Shown: positions 30,277 to 40,012, counted from the stretch's first letter. The stretch: DNA of 64,000 nucleotides from Tritrichomonas musculus (GCA_039105265.1 JAPFFF010000002.1:7688001-7752000); one strand, 5' to 3'. A program made the numbers and translations. The notes: generated from the sequence alone by a model not told the origin.

Positions 30277-31262
30277 GCCTTGCTATATATGACCTGCATA
30301 TCGTGTTCAACCGTGTTCACCAATATGAAATCATGGCCCGATAAGGTCCGATATTTTTGCCACAACTCCTCGAACTCACAAGGTATGCTCACCTGCTGAT
30401 ATATGTAATTGAGTTTCTGCCGCGAGAACCCATTGAATATGAAGAATGATGTGCAGTTATTCTTGTAATCGGTTGGCACGCCCTTGAAGAACTGGATATT
30501 GATGTACACGATTGAGTTCTTATGACGCAACTGGGTGATATAGTTTGTGAAGTATGCTGACTTCAACAGCTTGCTCTTAATGAAGTCCTCGCACAGGATT
30601 ATGGTGTTGAGTGGTACATTGGGTTTCCCGAGTTTGCTGATATGGAGGAACTCAAACATCTGCTGCAGCTTGGACTCGTCGATAGATGTCTTCCCAACCG
30701 AGCTATATTTGTTATACAACTCCTTCCATAGGTCGAGCTCCTTCAAATACCGTTCAGCATTACTATCAGCGACGACCACAATGGGCAAGTTGATGAGCTC
30801 GCGTTGAGATTCAAATGTGGAATCATTTATAATACCGTTCTTACTCACATACACGATCATATGGAAGAGCCCAATGGGCTTATGAGTGCCAGTGAACGGA
30901 TTCTGTGAATCCTCAGGTGCTCCCCCAAACCTCCCATTACTGAGTCTACCCATTTGAATGATATCGCGAATTACTGTATGGCTCTTGCCTTTGCCTTGTG
31001 ATGCCACCAGTATGTTCAAAGTATTGTACCACGCATAGATCCCATTAGCGATTGGCCTTATGGATGCATTGGTGATTTTATCCCTATTCTTGGAATAGGC
31101 CTCACTCATAGCCGCATCCACATCAAACCTCTTGGATACCGGTTGCTGCTTCCGGTACCTATCGAATGTATCAAGATCAATTGGATCACTACTGGAACTG
31201 TCTGATAATTCAATAGATGTATAGTCGAAAAGGGTTGGTCGTAGGCGCTTGTAATACAGCAT
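30273..31262 (-). CDS. Polinton A32/FtsK-HerA-like packaging ATPase
   Basis: 329 residues. Walker A is A-S-Q-G-K-G-K-S-H-T-V near residue 85; Walker B is N-T-I-I-L-C-E-D-F near residue 220; a conserved polar strand (S-I-V-Y-I-N-I-Q-F) follows, as the sensor of FtsK/HerA-type ATPases. This is the DNA-packaging ATPase that Polintons share with adenovirus-like and nucleocytoplasmic large DNA viruses, and would drive genome entry into the capsid. It is convergent with the 159-residue gene and heads a minus-strand run with the membrane microprotein, a Pro-rich protein and the capsid gene. Confidence 0.88.
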   Translation of the reverse strand: MLYYKRLRPTLFDYTSIELSDSSSSDPIDLDTFDRYRKQQPVSKRFDVDAAMSEAYSKNRDKITNASIRPIANGIYAWYNTLNILVASQGKGKSHTVIRDIIQMGRLSNGRFGGAPEDSQNPFTGTHKPIGLFHMIVYVSKNGIINDSTFESQRELINLPIVVVADSNAERYLKELDLWKELYNKYSSVGKTSIDESKLQQMFEFLHISKLGKPNVPLNTIILCEDFIKSKLLKSAYFTNYITQLRHKNSIVYINIQFFKGVPTDYKNNCTSFFIFNGFSRQKLNYIYQQVSIPCEFEELWQKYRTLSGHDFILVNTVEHDMQVIYSKA

Positions 31263-31281
31263 TTAGTCAAAAATAAAGCTC

Positions 31282-31431
31282 TTACGCATACAATGTGCGC
31301 CTCAGCTCATCGGTCAGCTCAGGTGGCTCATCTTCAGCTGTAAGCGATACCAGTAATAGCAGTTCAACTACATTGGTCACCAATATCAACCCCAATAGTA
31401 TATTCATGATGATTTCACTCGCGCTGGCCAT
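31282..31431 (-). CDS. Small membrane microprotein, 49 aa (Polinton)
   Basis: ATG after TTTAAATTCGCATAA. Residues 8-30 (M-N-I-L-L-G-L-I-L-V-T-N-V-V-E-L-L-L-L-V) form one hydrophobic helix; the tail is acidic (A-E-D-E-P-P-E-L-T-D-E-L). It fits exactly between the ATPase and the Pro-rich gene on the same strand. A virion membrane or holin-like role would be speculation. Too short for most gene finders, but the leader motif supports it. Confidence 0.55.
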   Translation of the reverse strand: MASASEIIMNILLGLILVTNVVELLLLVSLTAEDEPPELTDELRRTLYA

Positions 31432-31441
31432 TTATGCGAAT

Positions 31442-32062
31442 TTAAATACAGATTTTGAGTGATATCGAGTGCCTTATGAGCTCGGTCCATACATGGTTAT
31501 ATCCGTATTTCAACTCATTGGATACCCCGTTTTTGGACACCAGTATCTTGTCGATTTTCATGTACTTCGAGTTCGAAACACAACCAGTGCACCCACTGTC
31601 CTCATTGATGACCAGCTCAACCCTATCAGCCTTAGTGAGTATCTTAATGAGCTCCATCAGCGTGTTGCTATGACACACTAGGTAGTTGTTCATCCTCAGT
31701 GGATTGGTCTCATAGATGCTCAGCAATATCTCGAGGAATTTATTTTTGGTACCCAAGTCGTCAGTGTCGGGGTCTAATGATCGATCTATTGTCGGAGACT
31801 CAGGGAACATAGTTCCTTGGGGTGGACTGTTTATTGGAGCAACTGATGGATATGCACCAGTTGTCGAGGCTGTAGTAAAATTTGCATCCTGTGTGCCATT
31901 TTGAGTATATCCCATTTGGGGTTGCATCTGTGGGACTTGAGGGTATGATACCGGTTGAACTGGTGGAGGTCTATTCGCGGCGATCTTAATATTCACATTC
32001 TGCTCCTGCTTAACACTCGCATCATTCTCACTTGATAGGATTCTAGCCTTATGGAGAGTCAT
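31442..32062 (-). CDS. Polinton protein with Pro-rich N-terminal region, 206 aa
   Basis: Starts at the ATG preceded by TATTTTTGCACTTTGGAA. Residues 30-95 are Pro/Gln/Thr-rich (R-P-P-P-V-Q-P-V-S-Y-P-Q) and probably disordered; residues 105-206 are compact alpha/beta with C-T-G-C. It lies between the capsid and the ATPase genes, so a structural or assembly role is plausible by position. No family recognised. Confidence 0.65.
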   Translation of the reverse strand: MTLHKARILSSENDASVKQEQNVNIKIAANRPPPVQPVSYPQVPQMQPQMGYTQNGTQDANFTTASTTGAYPSVAPINSPPQGTMFPESPTIDRSLDPDTDDLGTKNKFLEILLSIYETNPLRMNNYLVCHSNTLMELIKILTKADRVELVINEDSGCTGCVSNSKYMKIDKILVSKNGVSNELKYGYNHVWTELIRHSISLKICI

Positions 32063-32104
32063 TTCCAAAGTGCAAAAATATTTTTACCACTAATGCCATA
32101 TTTC

Positions 32105-33973
32105 TCATGCCATTTCTGGATCAACTTGTGAGCCAGCTGGTGATTCATCATCGATATACTCAAGGCCATCGAGTGAGAGCTTGAAGTAGGTGTCTCTGCA
32201 TAAACAGAGTTGTACAGGTGGTGGTCTAACAACAGCTCCACTTGGTTCGATAATATTGTAATACGTGTCATTACTGCCAGTGAATATGGGTTGACCATTG
32301 ACTTGTATTTGGATATTGCCTTTGCCACCATCTAAGCCATCATAACAGTATCCAGCAGATGCACGTTCTGTTTGGACATTGAATACAAATGATGTGGCAT
32401 CACTCAGTGTGTTCTTATACCTATTTCCATCGCCATCGTTCTTGGGCATTGTGAAGCTATCCTCGAACTCCTTTGTACATTGGAGTGTGATACCATCGAG
32501 ATCTCCAGCTGTTAATTGGCTTTCGAAGAATCTGGCACCAATGGTACTGACATTCTCATCTGGGAAGTTCTTACCACCAATATTCAAATAGCAGTTTTGG
32601 TAAACGGGATTCTCAAATACAGTCAAATCATTGTGATGCTTGGGGAACAGTAATGACATGCTTGTGACATTGATCAATGGGATATTCAATGTGGACTTGA
32701 TACCATTTGCGGCGGCTGCAATTGGGAATGCATGGTAATCGACCTTTTGAGATGGGATTACTAGGCCCTCACGTAAGATGGATTCAATGCTTGCACGAGT
32801 GGATTCACAAACGCCATATCCTTGCATATTGGACTTGCAGAGAGTGATGGTCATTTGGTTAACGGTGAGTGTTGCTGGTTGTGATTCGTATTTGATCGCA
32901 TTATGTTCTTCAACGATTTGAATTGCCATATTGCTTTCAATAGTGCCTGTATAGTCTGGGTTATGGCGTGCGATCTCCTTCAGATCCATAGTCTTCTTAA
33001 TACCGAATTTCTCATATTCAGCATCTGTAAATCCGAATGTGATCTCAATCGGTGTGTCATTAACTGGAATTCCATGTTCGGCGCAGATATTGTACTTGAA
33101 TGTGATGGTATTATCGAATACCCCTGGTATAAGGGCCTCATTACCGATTTGTGTGAATTGCCTCTTGAGTTTACCACGGGCCTTGATTTCACGTAACTGC
33201 TCCAATTGCTTCATCGTAATGTGATCATCATCTTCCAGGAATGCCTTAGCTTCAGCAACCGTATATGGATCAATGACTGCCCATACTAGACCAGCTGGAC
33301 TGACTTGGAATCTAATAGCTAAATCACCAATGATCCCATTCGGGAATAAGTCGAATGCCTGCAATGCAAGCAAGTCATCAAATGGTACATTCAAGTCGAA
33401 TTCAGCAGTGGTCTTGCCATTGTCCTTGAAGTCATTGAGATTGACATATACACCAGCATGTGTTTGACTATAGTTCGAGACATTTTCCCATAAGCTGTGA
33501 ACGAATCGGCGGCGCTTCTTCTCAGTCTCTGGTTTCAAAACCGAGTATAGGAAGCCCTCGCGAATGCACTCATTTTGCTGGTATCCGACATTGACATTGT
33601 TATGGAGGATCTCTAGCCTGTCAAACAATTGGTTCGAGGACTTGTATCCCACGAATAGTTTGTAGAGGTTATCGGGATCTTCAATCAATCGCAATTTGGC
33701 AGTATCGGTGTTCAATTGCAAATCAAGTCTGATGTGGAATGTGAGGAAGCCTTTATCGACATCGCTAATGAAGTGGTCGGGGTGTGTTAATGAGATCTGC
33801 GAGTACTGGCCTTGGTGAAATGGGGCTGGCTGGTCATGGCAATCGACGGTTCTGAATGAGAAGCTCCTGGTACCATCATTCACATTGATGATGTTCCGCA
33901 TGCTCTGGAATGTCTCCATAACATTACCGGCCTCGTACTTCAAATTGTGAGCTCGTTCGTTCCTGTAGCGCAT
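32105..33973 (-). CDS. Polinton major capsid protein (double jelly roll)
   Basis: About 622 residues, the expected size for a double-jelly-roll capsid protein. Beta-rich throughout. A characteristic block near residue 125-180 reads L-E-I-L-H-N-N-V-N-V-G-Y-Q-Q-N-E-C, R-E-G-F-L-Y-S-V and S-L-W-E-N-V-S-N-Y-S, matching the conserved region of Polinton/virophage-type capsid proteins. It would form the pseudo-hexagonal capsomers. Start chosen at the ATG after TTTTTTGCGAGATTCAA, in line with the leader of other genes here; an ATG at 33994 is in frame upstream. Divergent from the small basic gene at 34020. Confidence 0.82.
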   Translation of the reverse strand: MRYRNERAHNLKYEAGNVMETFQSMRNIINVNDGTRSFSFRTVDCHDQPAPFHQGQYSQISLTHPDHFISDVDKGFLTFHIRLDLQLNTDTAKLRLIEDPDNLYKLFVGYKSSNQLFDRLEILHNNVNVGYQQNECIREGFLYSVLKPETEKKRRRFVHSLWENVSNYSQTHAGVYVNLNDFKDNGKTTAEFDLNVPFDDLLALQAFDLFPNGIIGDLAIRFQVSPAGLVWAVIDPYTVAEAKAFLEDDDHITMKQLEQLREIKARGKLKRQFTQIGNEALIPGVFDNTITFKYNICAEHGIPVNDTPIEITFGFTDAEYEKFGIKKTMDLKEIARHNPDYTGTIESNMAIQIVEEHNAIKYESQPATLTVNQMTITLCKSNMQGYGVCESTRASIESILREGLVIPSQKVDYHAFPIAAAANGIKSTLNIPLINVTSMSLLFPKHHNDLTVFENPVYQNCYLNIGGKNFPDENVSTIGARFFESQLTAGDLDGITLQCTKEFEDSFTMPKNDGDGNRYKNTLSDATSFVFNVQTERASAGYCYDGLDGGKGNIQIQVNGQPIFTGSNDTYYNIIEPSGAVVRPPPVQLCLCRDTYFKLSLDGLEYIDDESPAGSQVDPEMA

Positions 33974-34019
33974 TTGAATCTCGCAAAAAACCATGAAATC
34001 GCATTTTTTTATATATCAA

Positions 34020-34271
34020 ATGGGAATTGGCATCTTCAAGAAGATCAAAAATGGATTCCGCAAAGTGGGATCTACACTCAGGAATGTCGCACAGAGAGTT
34101 GTCGATAAACTACCATCAGTTGTCAACGCTGGTAGACAAATCATTGATAGGGTCAAACCAATTGCAGGATTGATACCTGGCGCAGGTGGATTGATTGATA
34201 CTATTGATAGAGGATTGGGAACGGTTGGTAAGGTTGGTGAAATAGGTAAATCCATACTGGACAAGGTTTGA
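34020..34271 (+). CDS. Small basic amphipathic protein, 83 aa (Polinton)
   Basis: ATG after TTTTTTTATATATCAA. Begins M-G-I-G-I-F-K-K-I-K-N-G-F-R-K-V; the middle is helical and the centre is hydrophobic Gly-rich (A-G-L-I-P-G-A-G-G-L-I). Size, charge and Gly-rich core are like the small membrane-active or core proteins of adenovirus-like particles (pVI/pX type), but similarity is only in character. Divergent from the capsid gene. Confidence 0.65.
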   Translation: MGIGIFKKIKNGFRKVGSTLRNVAQRVVDKLPSVVNAGRQIIDRVKPIAGLIPGAGGLIDTIDRGLGTVGKVGEIGKSILDKV

Positions 34272-34321
34272 TCATCATCGAATATCCACATACATGCGAA
34301 TATATTTTTGTCCGTTTTGAA

Positions 34322-34783
34322 ATGAATTGCGATGGTATGAAACATATAGCTCAATGCGATATTAGGGTCATTAATGATAACAAGCAGGAGCAGCGCACGT
34401 TCAACTCAGTAGAGGAGTTCGACCTGTTCTACCAGAAGTACAAGGACATGTTCAATGAGAAGACCACCAATTACCTCAATAAAACCTACAAAATAATCAC
34501 CCCCGAATGCGAGTACAGGATTACCAAACGCACTGGCAAGGATGGCTCCAGTAATGTGTTTCTCAAGAAGATCACCAAGCCAGCCGATAGTGATACACTG
34601 GTGGAGATCCAATTCGCCAGCATTCGAGCTGACATCAATGCATTGCAGTCAACAGTAGATGACTACACCAAACGGATTACCACGCTGGAGAACACCATCG
34701 GCGTGATCACCGCAAAAATAAATCAGCTCACCAGTACCGTGAATGAGTGTACCGATGCCATGAACAACCTCCTGAGGCATTAG
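34322..34783 (+). CDS. Polinton protein with C-terminal trimeric coiled coil, 153 aa
   Basis: ATG after TATTTTTGTCCGTTTTGAA. Residues 1-95 mixed alpha/beta; residues 100-150 heptad-like (I-R-A-D-I-N-A-L-Q-S-T-V, T-L-E-N-T-I-G-V-I), as in fibre shafts or trimerisation stalks. May be a spike or vertex protein; no family recognised. The end touches the convergent 75-residue ORF. Confidence 0.65.
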   Translation: MNCDGMKHIAQCDIRVINDNKQEQRTFNSVEEFDLFYQKYKDMFNEKTTNYLNKTYKIITPECEYRITKRTGKDGSSNVFLKKITKPADSDTLVEIQFASIRADINALQSTVDDYTKRITTLENTIGVITAKINQLTSTVNECTDAMNNLLRH

Positions 34784-35007
34784 ATCTTGGAGTTATTTGG
34801 GATTACCTGGTGATTGAGTGAGTGGTGTACTGTTGATGAGGTTGATTTGATGATTGGGTCATGCACAATACTCCCCTTATCGTCATATTTTTGGACTGTG
34901 GGTTTGGTACAACTAATGGTTCGCCTATTTCGCATGTGACGTTCCAGGTGATTGAAGTACGTGAGCCCATTTGAATCTCTTAATACGCGGCGTTCCTCAT
35001 ATGACAT
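34780..35007 (-). CDS. Small Polinton ORF, 75 aa
   Basis: Starts at an ATG preceded by TTTTTTCAGGATTAA, the element's usual leader type. Basic N-terminal half (E-E-R-R-V-L-R, H-M-R-N-R-R), Ser/His-rich C-terminal half. Function unknown. Confidence 0.5.
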   Translation of the reverse strand: MSYEERRVLRDSNGLTYFNHLERHMRNRRTISCTKPTVQKYDDKGSIVHDPIIKSTSSTVHHSLNHQVIPNNSKI

Positions 35008-35042
35008 TTAATCCTGAAAAAACACTTTTTTTGCGCATCTAA

Positions 35043-35276
35043 ATGACTGAATTGGGTGAATACAAGAAGGAGATTCCAGAGCTGAAGCGCATCAAGCATG
35101 ATCTCAAGGAGAAGTGCTATATGTATAAGGGCCACCTCAATAACATCAAAGGGGGTATGCTGGGTAGCAATGGACTAGCCGTTCGTGAATCACTGATTGA
35201 GGACATCAATAGTCTGAAGGAGAAGGTCGCCAAACTCGAGAATGAGCTCGCTGAATTATCAAGCGATAACCACTAA
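35043..35276 (+). CDS. Small coiled-coil Polinton protein, 77 aa
   Basis: ATG after TTTTTTTGCGCATCTAA. Two helical segments separated by a Gly-rich turn (K-G-G-M-L-G-S-N-G): residues 1-33 and 48-72 (I-N-S-L-K-E-K-V-A-K-L-E-N-E-L). A likely helical hairpin or dimer. Function unknown. Confidence 0.6.
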   Translation: MTELGEYKKEIPELKRIKHDLKEKCYMYKGHLNNIKGGMLGSNGLAVRESLIEDINSLKEKVAKLENELAELSSDNH

Positions 35277-35334
35277 ATATGGTGTCAACCGGGAATCCCA
35301 TAGACCTATTGGAACCACTATTTTTGCCCATTAA

Positions 35335-36582
35335 ATGTCTGACAACAGGAAATCGTTCAAGCTATTCGATAAGGAGTACAATTCGCTGCTCAAGTACCCA
35401 TTCAAATCCAAGATATCGAAACTGGACCCATCGCAGTTCATCGTCAACCCAGAATCTCATCATGAGCCATTCGTGAAGGACTTCAAATTGAAATCATGCA
35501 ATTCCTATTCAAAACCCGATTTCTCATTGGAACCCGGATGCTGGGAAGTCGATTTGATGTTTGTGAAGTACGCTACAAGGGCTGATGGAACCGAGTCCGT
35601 GGTATCCCATGAAACCATTTACCTCATCATGGTGAATGTCAACACGCGGTACCTAATCGTGGAACCTCTTAAGGACAGACTAGCTGATACCATCAAGGCT
35701 GCATATGCCAAGATCATTCTCGAGAAATATGATGACTTCAAATTCAATACCATCAAATGCGACGGTGAGAATAACCTACTCAAAGTGCTTGATATAATCC
35801 CCTACGGAAGTCCAGACAAAAATGCATATGCAGGTACCAAAAACGTGTTGATTGACCGTAATGCAGTGATTGTCGATAAATCCAAACACAACAACGCTCA
35901 CAAAATCGTTGATGCAACCATCAGGACACTCCGCAATGCATTCGGTCTAGATAATCGTAGGATTGGAGACCCATTCCTGATGCAACAGATGGTCCACTTC
36001 TATAACAACACACCACATCGGTCTCTACGAATGCCCAATCCCAATTACCGAGATGATGGAATCCCATACGACCCGTATCTAGCAAGGGAGCCCAAGTGGA
36101 TATACTACACACCCAATCAAATGCAGCACAACCCTGACTTGGAATGGAGATACATCAGGGATTGCCAACGGAAGCTACGGCGAGTCAAAAATAGTATGCA
36201 AATGGATGGTCTACTGAGCTATCGCAAGGGCAATATCATATTGGTCCATTACGATACATCCAAAACTGTGAAGAAGCATGAGAAGCAGAGGCGTGTGTTC
36301 AATGAGATTGCCGAATTCATTAGATACCATAATGGGAATGTCGAATGCAAACTGCTGAACCCATATCGTAGATTCCAGTTGAATGATGATAAGCAAGCAG
36401 GAACTGCGTTCTATGTACCGTATACCAGGGATGACACTAATGGTACCAAAACCAAAACTGGTCGAAAGCCTATGACGGATGATGAGCGAGCTACCATAAC
36501 TGTCCCCATCATGTACACCCGACTCGTGGCACTAGATTATGGATCACTAGGTGAAGCCTATAAGCAGTACTTTGCTGTCTAA
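35335..36582 (+). CDS. Polinton retroviral-type (DDE) integrase
   Basis: 415 residues. RNase H-like core with W-E-V-D-L-M-F-V (Asp73), I-K-C-D-G-E (Asp143) and a third acidic position near 193 in N-N-A-H-K-I-V-D-A-T-I-R-T-L-R-N, the H-N-x-x-x-I-(I/V)-D-x-x-I-R-T-(I/L)-R pattern of Polinton integrases. The C-terminal part (L-S-Y-R-K-G-N-I-I-L-V-H-Y) resembles the SH3-like domain of retroviral integrases. It would insert the element through its terminal repeats. ATG after TATTTTTGCCCATTAA. Confidence 0.88.
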   Translation: MSDNRKSFKLFDKEYNSLLKYPFKSKISKLDPSQFIVNPESHHEPFVKDFKLKSCNSYSKPDFSLEPGCWEVDLMFVKYATRADGTESVVSHETIYLIMVNVNTRYLIVEPLKDRLADTIKAAYAKIILEKYDDFKFNTIKCDGENNLLKVLDIIPYGSPDKNAYAGTKNVLIDRNAVIVDKSKHNNAHKIVDATIRTLRNAFGLDNRRIGDPFLMQQMVHFYNNTPHRSLRMPNPNYRDDGIPYDPYLAREPKWIYYTPNQMQHNPDLEWRYIRDCQRKLRRVKNSMQMDGLLSYRKGNIILVHYDTSKTVKKHEKQRRVFNEIAEFIRYHNGNVECKLLNPYRRFQLNDDKQAGTAFYVPYTRDDTNGTKTKTGRKPMTDDERATITVPIMYTRLVALDYGSLGEAYKQYFAV

Positions 36583-36585
36583 TAA

Positions 36586-36918
36586 ATGCCAAAGCGCTAT
36601 TTCCATACACAGACCACCGAGTTTAAGCTACCTGAGGACTTCATATATAGTCGCAATAAGAAGTACATCGTAGTGCAGTATGTGGGAGCTATCGTGAATA
36701 AGACCATCATCGGCGATTTGATGGTACACTCGGATATTGTCGAATTCGACCCATACTGTGACCACTTCATAATGCTAGCCAACCGACGGCAAACCAAGTA
36801 TCGCAAGTATGAGATGCTCAACAGGACCAAGCGGGATTTCAAAATATGGTTCACAGACCTGTATGGTAATGAGATAAAACCCGATGCATTCGTGCTATCG
36901 TGCTTGCTAATCTATTGA
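36586..36918 (+). CDS. Polinton protein of unknown function, 110 aa (beta-rich)
   Basis: Begins three bases after the integrase stop, so probably read from the same transcript. Beta-rich, with D-F-K-I-W-F-T-D-L-Y-G-N-E-I near the end, a pattern reminiscent of the last strands of jelly-roll capsid proteins. A minor capsid role is inference only. Confidence 0.6.
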   Translation: MPKRYFHTQTTEFKLPEDFIYSRNKKYIVVQYVGAIVNKTIIGDLMVHSDIVEFDPYCDHFIMLANRRQTKYRKYEMLNRTKRDFKIWFTDLYGNEIKPDAFVLSCLLIY

Positions 36919-36956
36919 CCACCGTATGGCCCATATAGGAGTTTATTTTTGGGTAA

Positions 36957-38036
36957 ATGCAGGATGAATACCTTGATGTTTATACGTTGAAACCAGGTCA
37001 ATATCGCGAATTGCCGTACTCAAAATACTTATCAGCTGTGTACCTCGATGTTGATAAGGTTACCAAACTATATTTCCCACGTGACTTAGTTCCACCACCA
37101 GTCGTTCATGACTATACGATTGATAAGGTCGGAGCCACATTCACAATGAATTCGTATGAAGAGGTCCCTACATACATCTGGAGATCCAAATTCGTGGCAT
37201 CGGTGAATGATTATTGCATGATCCTGGTTCAGGGACCCAATAATAGGCTCAGAGCAAATTCATATATAGCCTACCCCAGGAAATATTTCAAGGATACAGT
37301 CCTTGCAAACACAACTAAATCACCTGGGGATCACCCTATAGGGTTCGAGATATCGGTTTATTCAAACCCATTACTGTTACCAGCCATATATTGCTTTGAA
37401 CAACTTCCGCTATTCCAGGTGAATCAGACAGCTCAGCCCGATAGGGGTCCAAAACCCATACAATTTTCATTCACAAGTGATGCGGTTTTTGGTAGAACCC
37501 CACCTCGTAAAAGGATTATGGTCAATGATGAGACTTCCCCATTCAAGCGGAGGACTAAGGATTGGTATCACAAGCACACAACATATCACCCTCGGAAAAA
37601 GCTTATATCCAATGAGTACAGCAGTGATGATGCGACAGCTCTCAACCCCTTTGGGGATGAGGTTAGGAGTGATAGGAGTGATGAAGCTAGTGAGAGTAGC
37701 GATCATGAGCAAAATCCATATGACCCACGTGAAGCTGAATATAGGGATAATGAGGTGCGAAATCAGCCAAAGGTCAGTCCAAATGGGGTATATATGTCCA
37801 CCGATAGGAGACCAGGGACGACATCCGTTGTTGCTCGAAAAACAAATGGTTCATTACAAGAATATCGAGTTGGGAAACGCGCAATGACTGATATACGACG
37901 TAAGCTGAAACATTCGCAACAGCAATCACAGGGACATCCGGCACAACCTCTCAACATCTCTGGGGATGAGTATTCCAGTGATGATGCGACAGCTCTCAGC
38001 ACCTCCGGGGATGAAGTAGATTCACAGAGGGCTTAG
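36957..38036 (+). CDS. Polinton protein, beta-rich N-terminal half and disordered tail, 359 aa
   Basis: ATG after TTATTTTTGGGTAA. Residues 1-170 are beta-rich (Y-L-D-V-Y-T-L-K-P-G-Q-Y, Y-C-M-I-L-V-Q-G-P) and could be a single jelly roll. Residues 175-359 are charged and Ser-rich with basic patches (P-P-R-K-R-I) and two copies of E-Y-S-S-D-D-A-T-A-L. A virion protein with a flexible tail is the best guess. Function not recognised. Confidence 0.65.
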   Translation: MQDEYLDVYTLKPGQYRELPYSKYLSAVYLDVDKVTKLYFPRDLVPPPVVHDYTIDKVGATFTMNSYEEVPTYIWRSKFVASVNDYCMILVQGPNNRLRANSYIAYPRKYFKDTVLANTTKSPGDHPIGFEISVYSNPLLLPAIYCFEQLPLFQVNQTAQPDRGPKPIQFSFTSDAVFGRTPPRKRIMVNDETSPFKRRTKDWYHKHTTYHPRKKLISNEYSSDDATALNPFGDEVRSDRSDEASESSDHEQNPYDPREAEYRDNEVRNQPKVSPNGVYMSTDRRPGTTSVVARKTNGSLQEYRVGKRAMTDIRRKLKHSQQQSQGHPAQPLNISGDEYSSDDATALSTSGDEVDSQRA

Positions 38037-38223
38037 AGATAGAACTCGGGATCAGGAACAGTACTCATATGAATCTCAAGACAACTCCAATACTAGAACA
38101 CCTAAGCGTTCATCTAGGGTATCATCTAGGGTATCATCTACAAAGCATTCCAGTTCGGTGAAATTCGGTAAATCATTTAAACCATATCGGGAGAAATTCA
38201 CACCCCAATTCAAGGGTAATACC

Positions 38224-38442
38224 ATGGACACCACATTTGAGTATGAAATGCCGCCTGAGCGCAGTGATGAATATAGTGAGCAGGAACTGAGTTCGCAATA
38301 TGAGGAAGAGGGGGATCCAGAGGCAACTCCATTACCGACCACAAGTGAACCCCAACCACCTCGTAGGCATAAACGCAATGCAAAAATAATATCCAAACCC
38401 AGCCAAAAGCGTGAGAATTTCTTTGACCGATTCAAGCAATAG
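38224..38442 (+). CDS. Polinton ORF, 72 codons, charged
   Basis: First ATG at 38224; the open frame runs further upstream to about 38158. Glu/Ser-rich then basic, ending F-F-D-R-F-K-Q. Could be a small separate gene or a remnant; not resolved. Confidence 0.35.
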   Translation: MDTTFEYEMPPERSDEYSEQELSSQYEEEGDPEATPLPTTSEPQPPRRHKRNAKIISKPSQKRENFFDRFKQ

Positions 38443-38449
38443 TATATAC

Positions 38450-40012
38450 CTATTGTTGACCACCATATACGATTTCAAATCGACTTGCACTCGCTTTCCT
38501 AGCATTCCTAGCCTCCTTATTTTTGGCTTTCATCTCAAGGTATCCGCTTTTCGCTCCATAGAATTCATAGTCAATCAACTGGTTGATGTTGTCAATAAAT
38601 GAATCACGAACTTCCTTCACCGCGATTGGAGAACTGGCATTTACGTACATAAGTAGATTTTCAAATGCTGCAGGTGTTCGCTTGCCTTGCTCATCAGTTC
38701 GAGGTACGGTTCCCTCATCGAAAGTGGTATTAAATCCCCATAGGAATACTATTTGTTCAATCTGTTCTAGCATTTCGAGAATTTCATCAGGTATTTCCGC
38801 ATCCTTTAGAGCACCAGTCTTGCGGTCAGCTACTTGGTCAATGAGTTTAATCCATTGGTCGAACATGGGACCAACCATCTGCATATACTCCGACTTATGA
38901 GTGCTCTTCCAATTGGACCAGCTTGGGTAGTTGAATGACTTGTCATTATGCCTTTGCTCTATAGTACTTTTCGCAGGGAGGTCGAAGTAGTAAATATATA
39001 TGGCGTTGCATACGGCTAGGAAATTGGTCAACTTCTTGAGTTCGAGCCAATCTTGAAGTTTATCCTGGCCCCAGAATACATTCCATATATACGAGAACAG
39101 GGATGCCCAATAGCTGTTAGGTGATAAGCGCTTGCTCATACGTGCCTTTCCAATACCGGATTCACCATATGCCTTTTCTAGAGCAGTCAATGCCTCGGAT
39201 TTAGTCAATTTATATTCACCACGCTCCCAATCGACCTTGGTAATATCCTTATCGAATTGCTCCTTGAGCCATACATTGAATGGCTTGGCTTGACGCTTAG
39301 CCTTTGTATCACAAATGGTTTTCCAGGCCTTCTTATAGGGTGATGCATGAACTAATTTGTATCCGTTGACAATAGCTGGAATGCCGCGTTTGTCAACCAA
39401 TACGATATCATCAACCTTGTCACCATTGAGGTCTGTAATACGATTTCCTAATGGGTCGTTGGAATTGGTTGGTAATAATCTGTACTTGGGAACTCCAGTT
39501 TCATCGAGGTGGTTCATACAATACTCCTTTGCGGTATCACGTGCTGCAGCTGATGGAATGTACTTAACCCGGTAATTGCCGTTTATAATCATATCTAGGA
39601 AGTTCTTCTTGAAATCTGTTGAATCGCCTGTGAGTGAGAGATTGCCGAATTGGCCTAAATGACCTTTGACATTCTTATAGTCTTTGCCATTGCGTCTACC
39701 TACGGTAGCACTTGGTGGTTCAACCTCTTGCATAACATAGTCATATACATTATCTTCATTGAATCTGGATATTGGTTTGAATGGCGATTTTTGTATTTGT
39801 TGGGTGAATTTTAGATTAGGTTTACTAACGTGTTTGACAGGTGTCCTAATATATTCATATCGTGTTAGTCTATTGTTGTTGTTATCATCAGTACCCGGTG
39901 CTTGGACATTACCATCATCATCATCATCATCGCTAACCTCTGCTGGTGGTGCTGCTGCTGGTGGTGGTGGTTGCTTTTTAGTATTTGGATGCTTCGGAGA
40001 TTTATAGCTCAT
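38450..40012 (-). CDS. Polinton protein of unknown function, 520 aa
   Basis: ATG after a T run (ATTTTTTTACACC) some 10 bases upstream. Residues 1-60 are Pro/Ala then Asp-rich (a run of six Asp) and disordered. Residues 60-520 are compact and mostly helical, with many Trp (W-A-S-L-F-S-Y-I-W-N-V-F-W-G) and D-L-N-G-D-K-V-D-D-I. Its size and place between capsid-type genes and the fibre gene suggest a virion component. No family recognised. Confidence 0.7.
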   Translation of the reverse strand: MSYKSPKHPNTKKQPPPPAAAPPAEVSDDDDDDGNVQAPGTDDNNNNRLTRYEYIRTPVKHVSKPNLKFTQQIQKSPFKPISRFNEDNVYDYVMQEVEPPSATVGRRNGKDYKNVKGHLGQFGNLSLTGDSTDFKKNFLDMIINGNYRVKYIPSAAARDTAKEYCMNHLDETGVPKYRLLPTNSNDPLGNRITDLNGDKVDDIVLVDKRGIPAIVNGYKLVHASPYKKAWKTICDTKAKRQAKPFNVWLKEQFDKDITKVDWERGEYKLTKSEALTALEKAYGESGIGKARMSKRLSPNSYWASLFSYIWNVFWGQDKLQDWLELKKLTNFLAVCNAIYIYYFDLPAKSTIEQRHNDKSFNYPSWSNWKSTHKSEYMQMVGPMFDQWIKLIDQVADRKTGALKDAEIPDEILEMLEQIEQIVFLWGFNTTFDEGTVPRTDEQGKRTPAAFENLLMYVNASSPIAVKEVRDSFIDNINQLIDYEFYGAKSGYLEMKAKNKEARNARKASASRFEIVYGGQQ

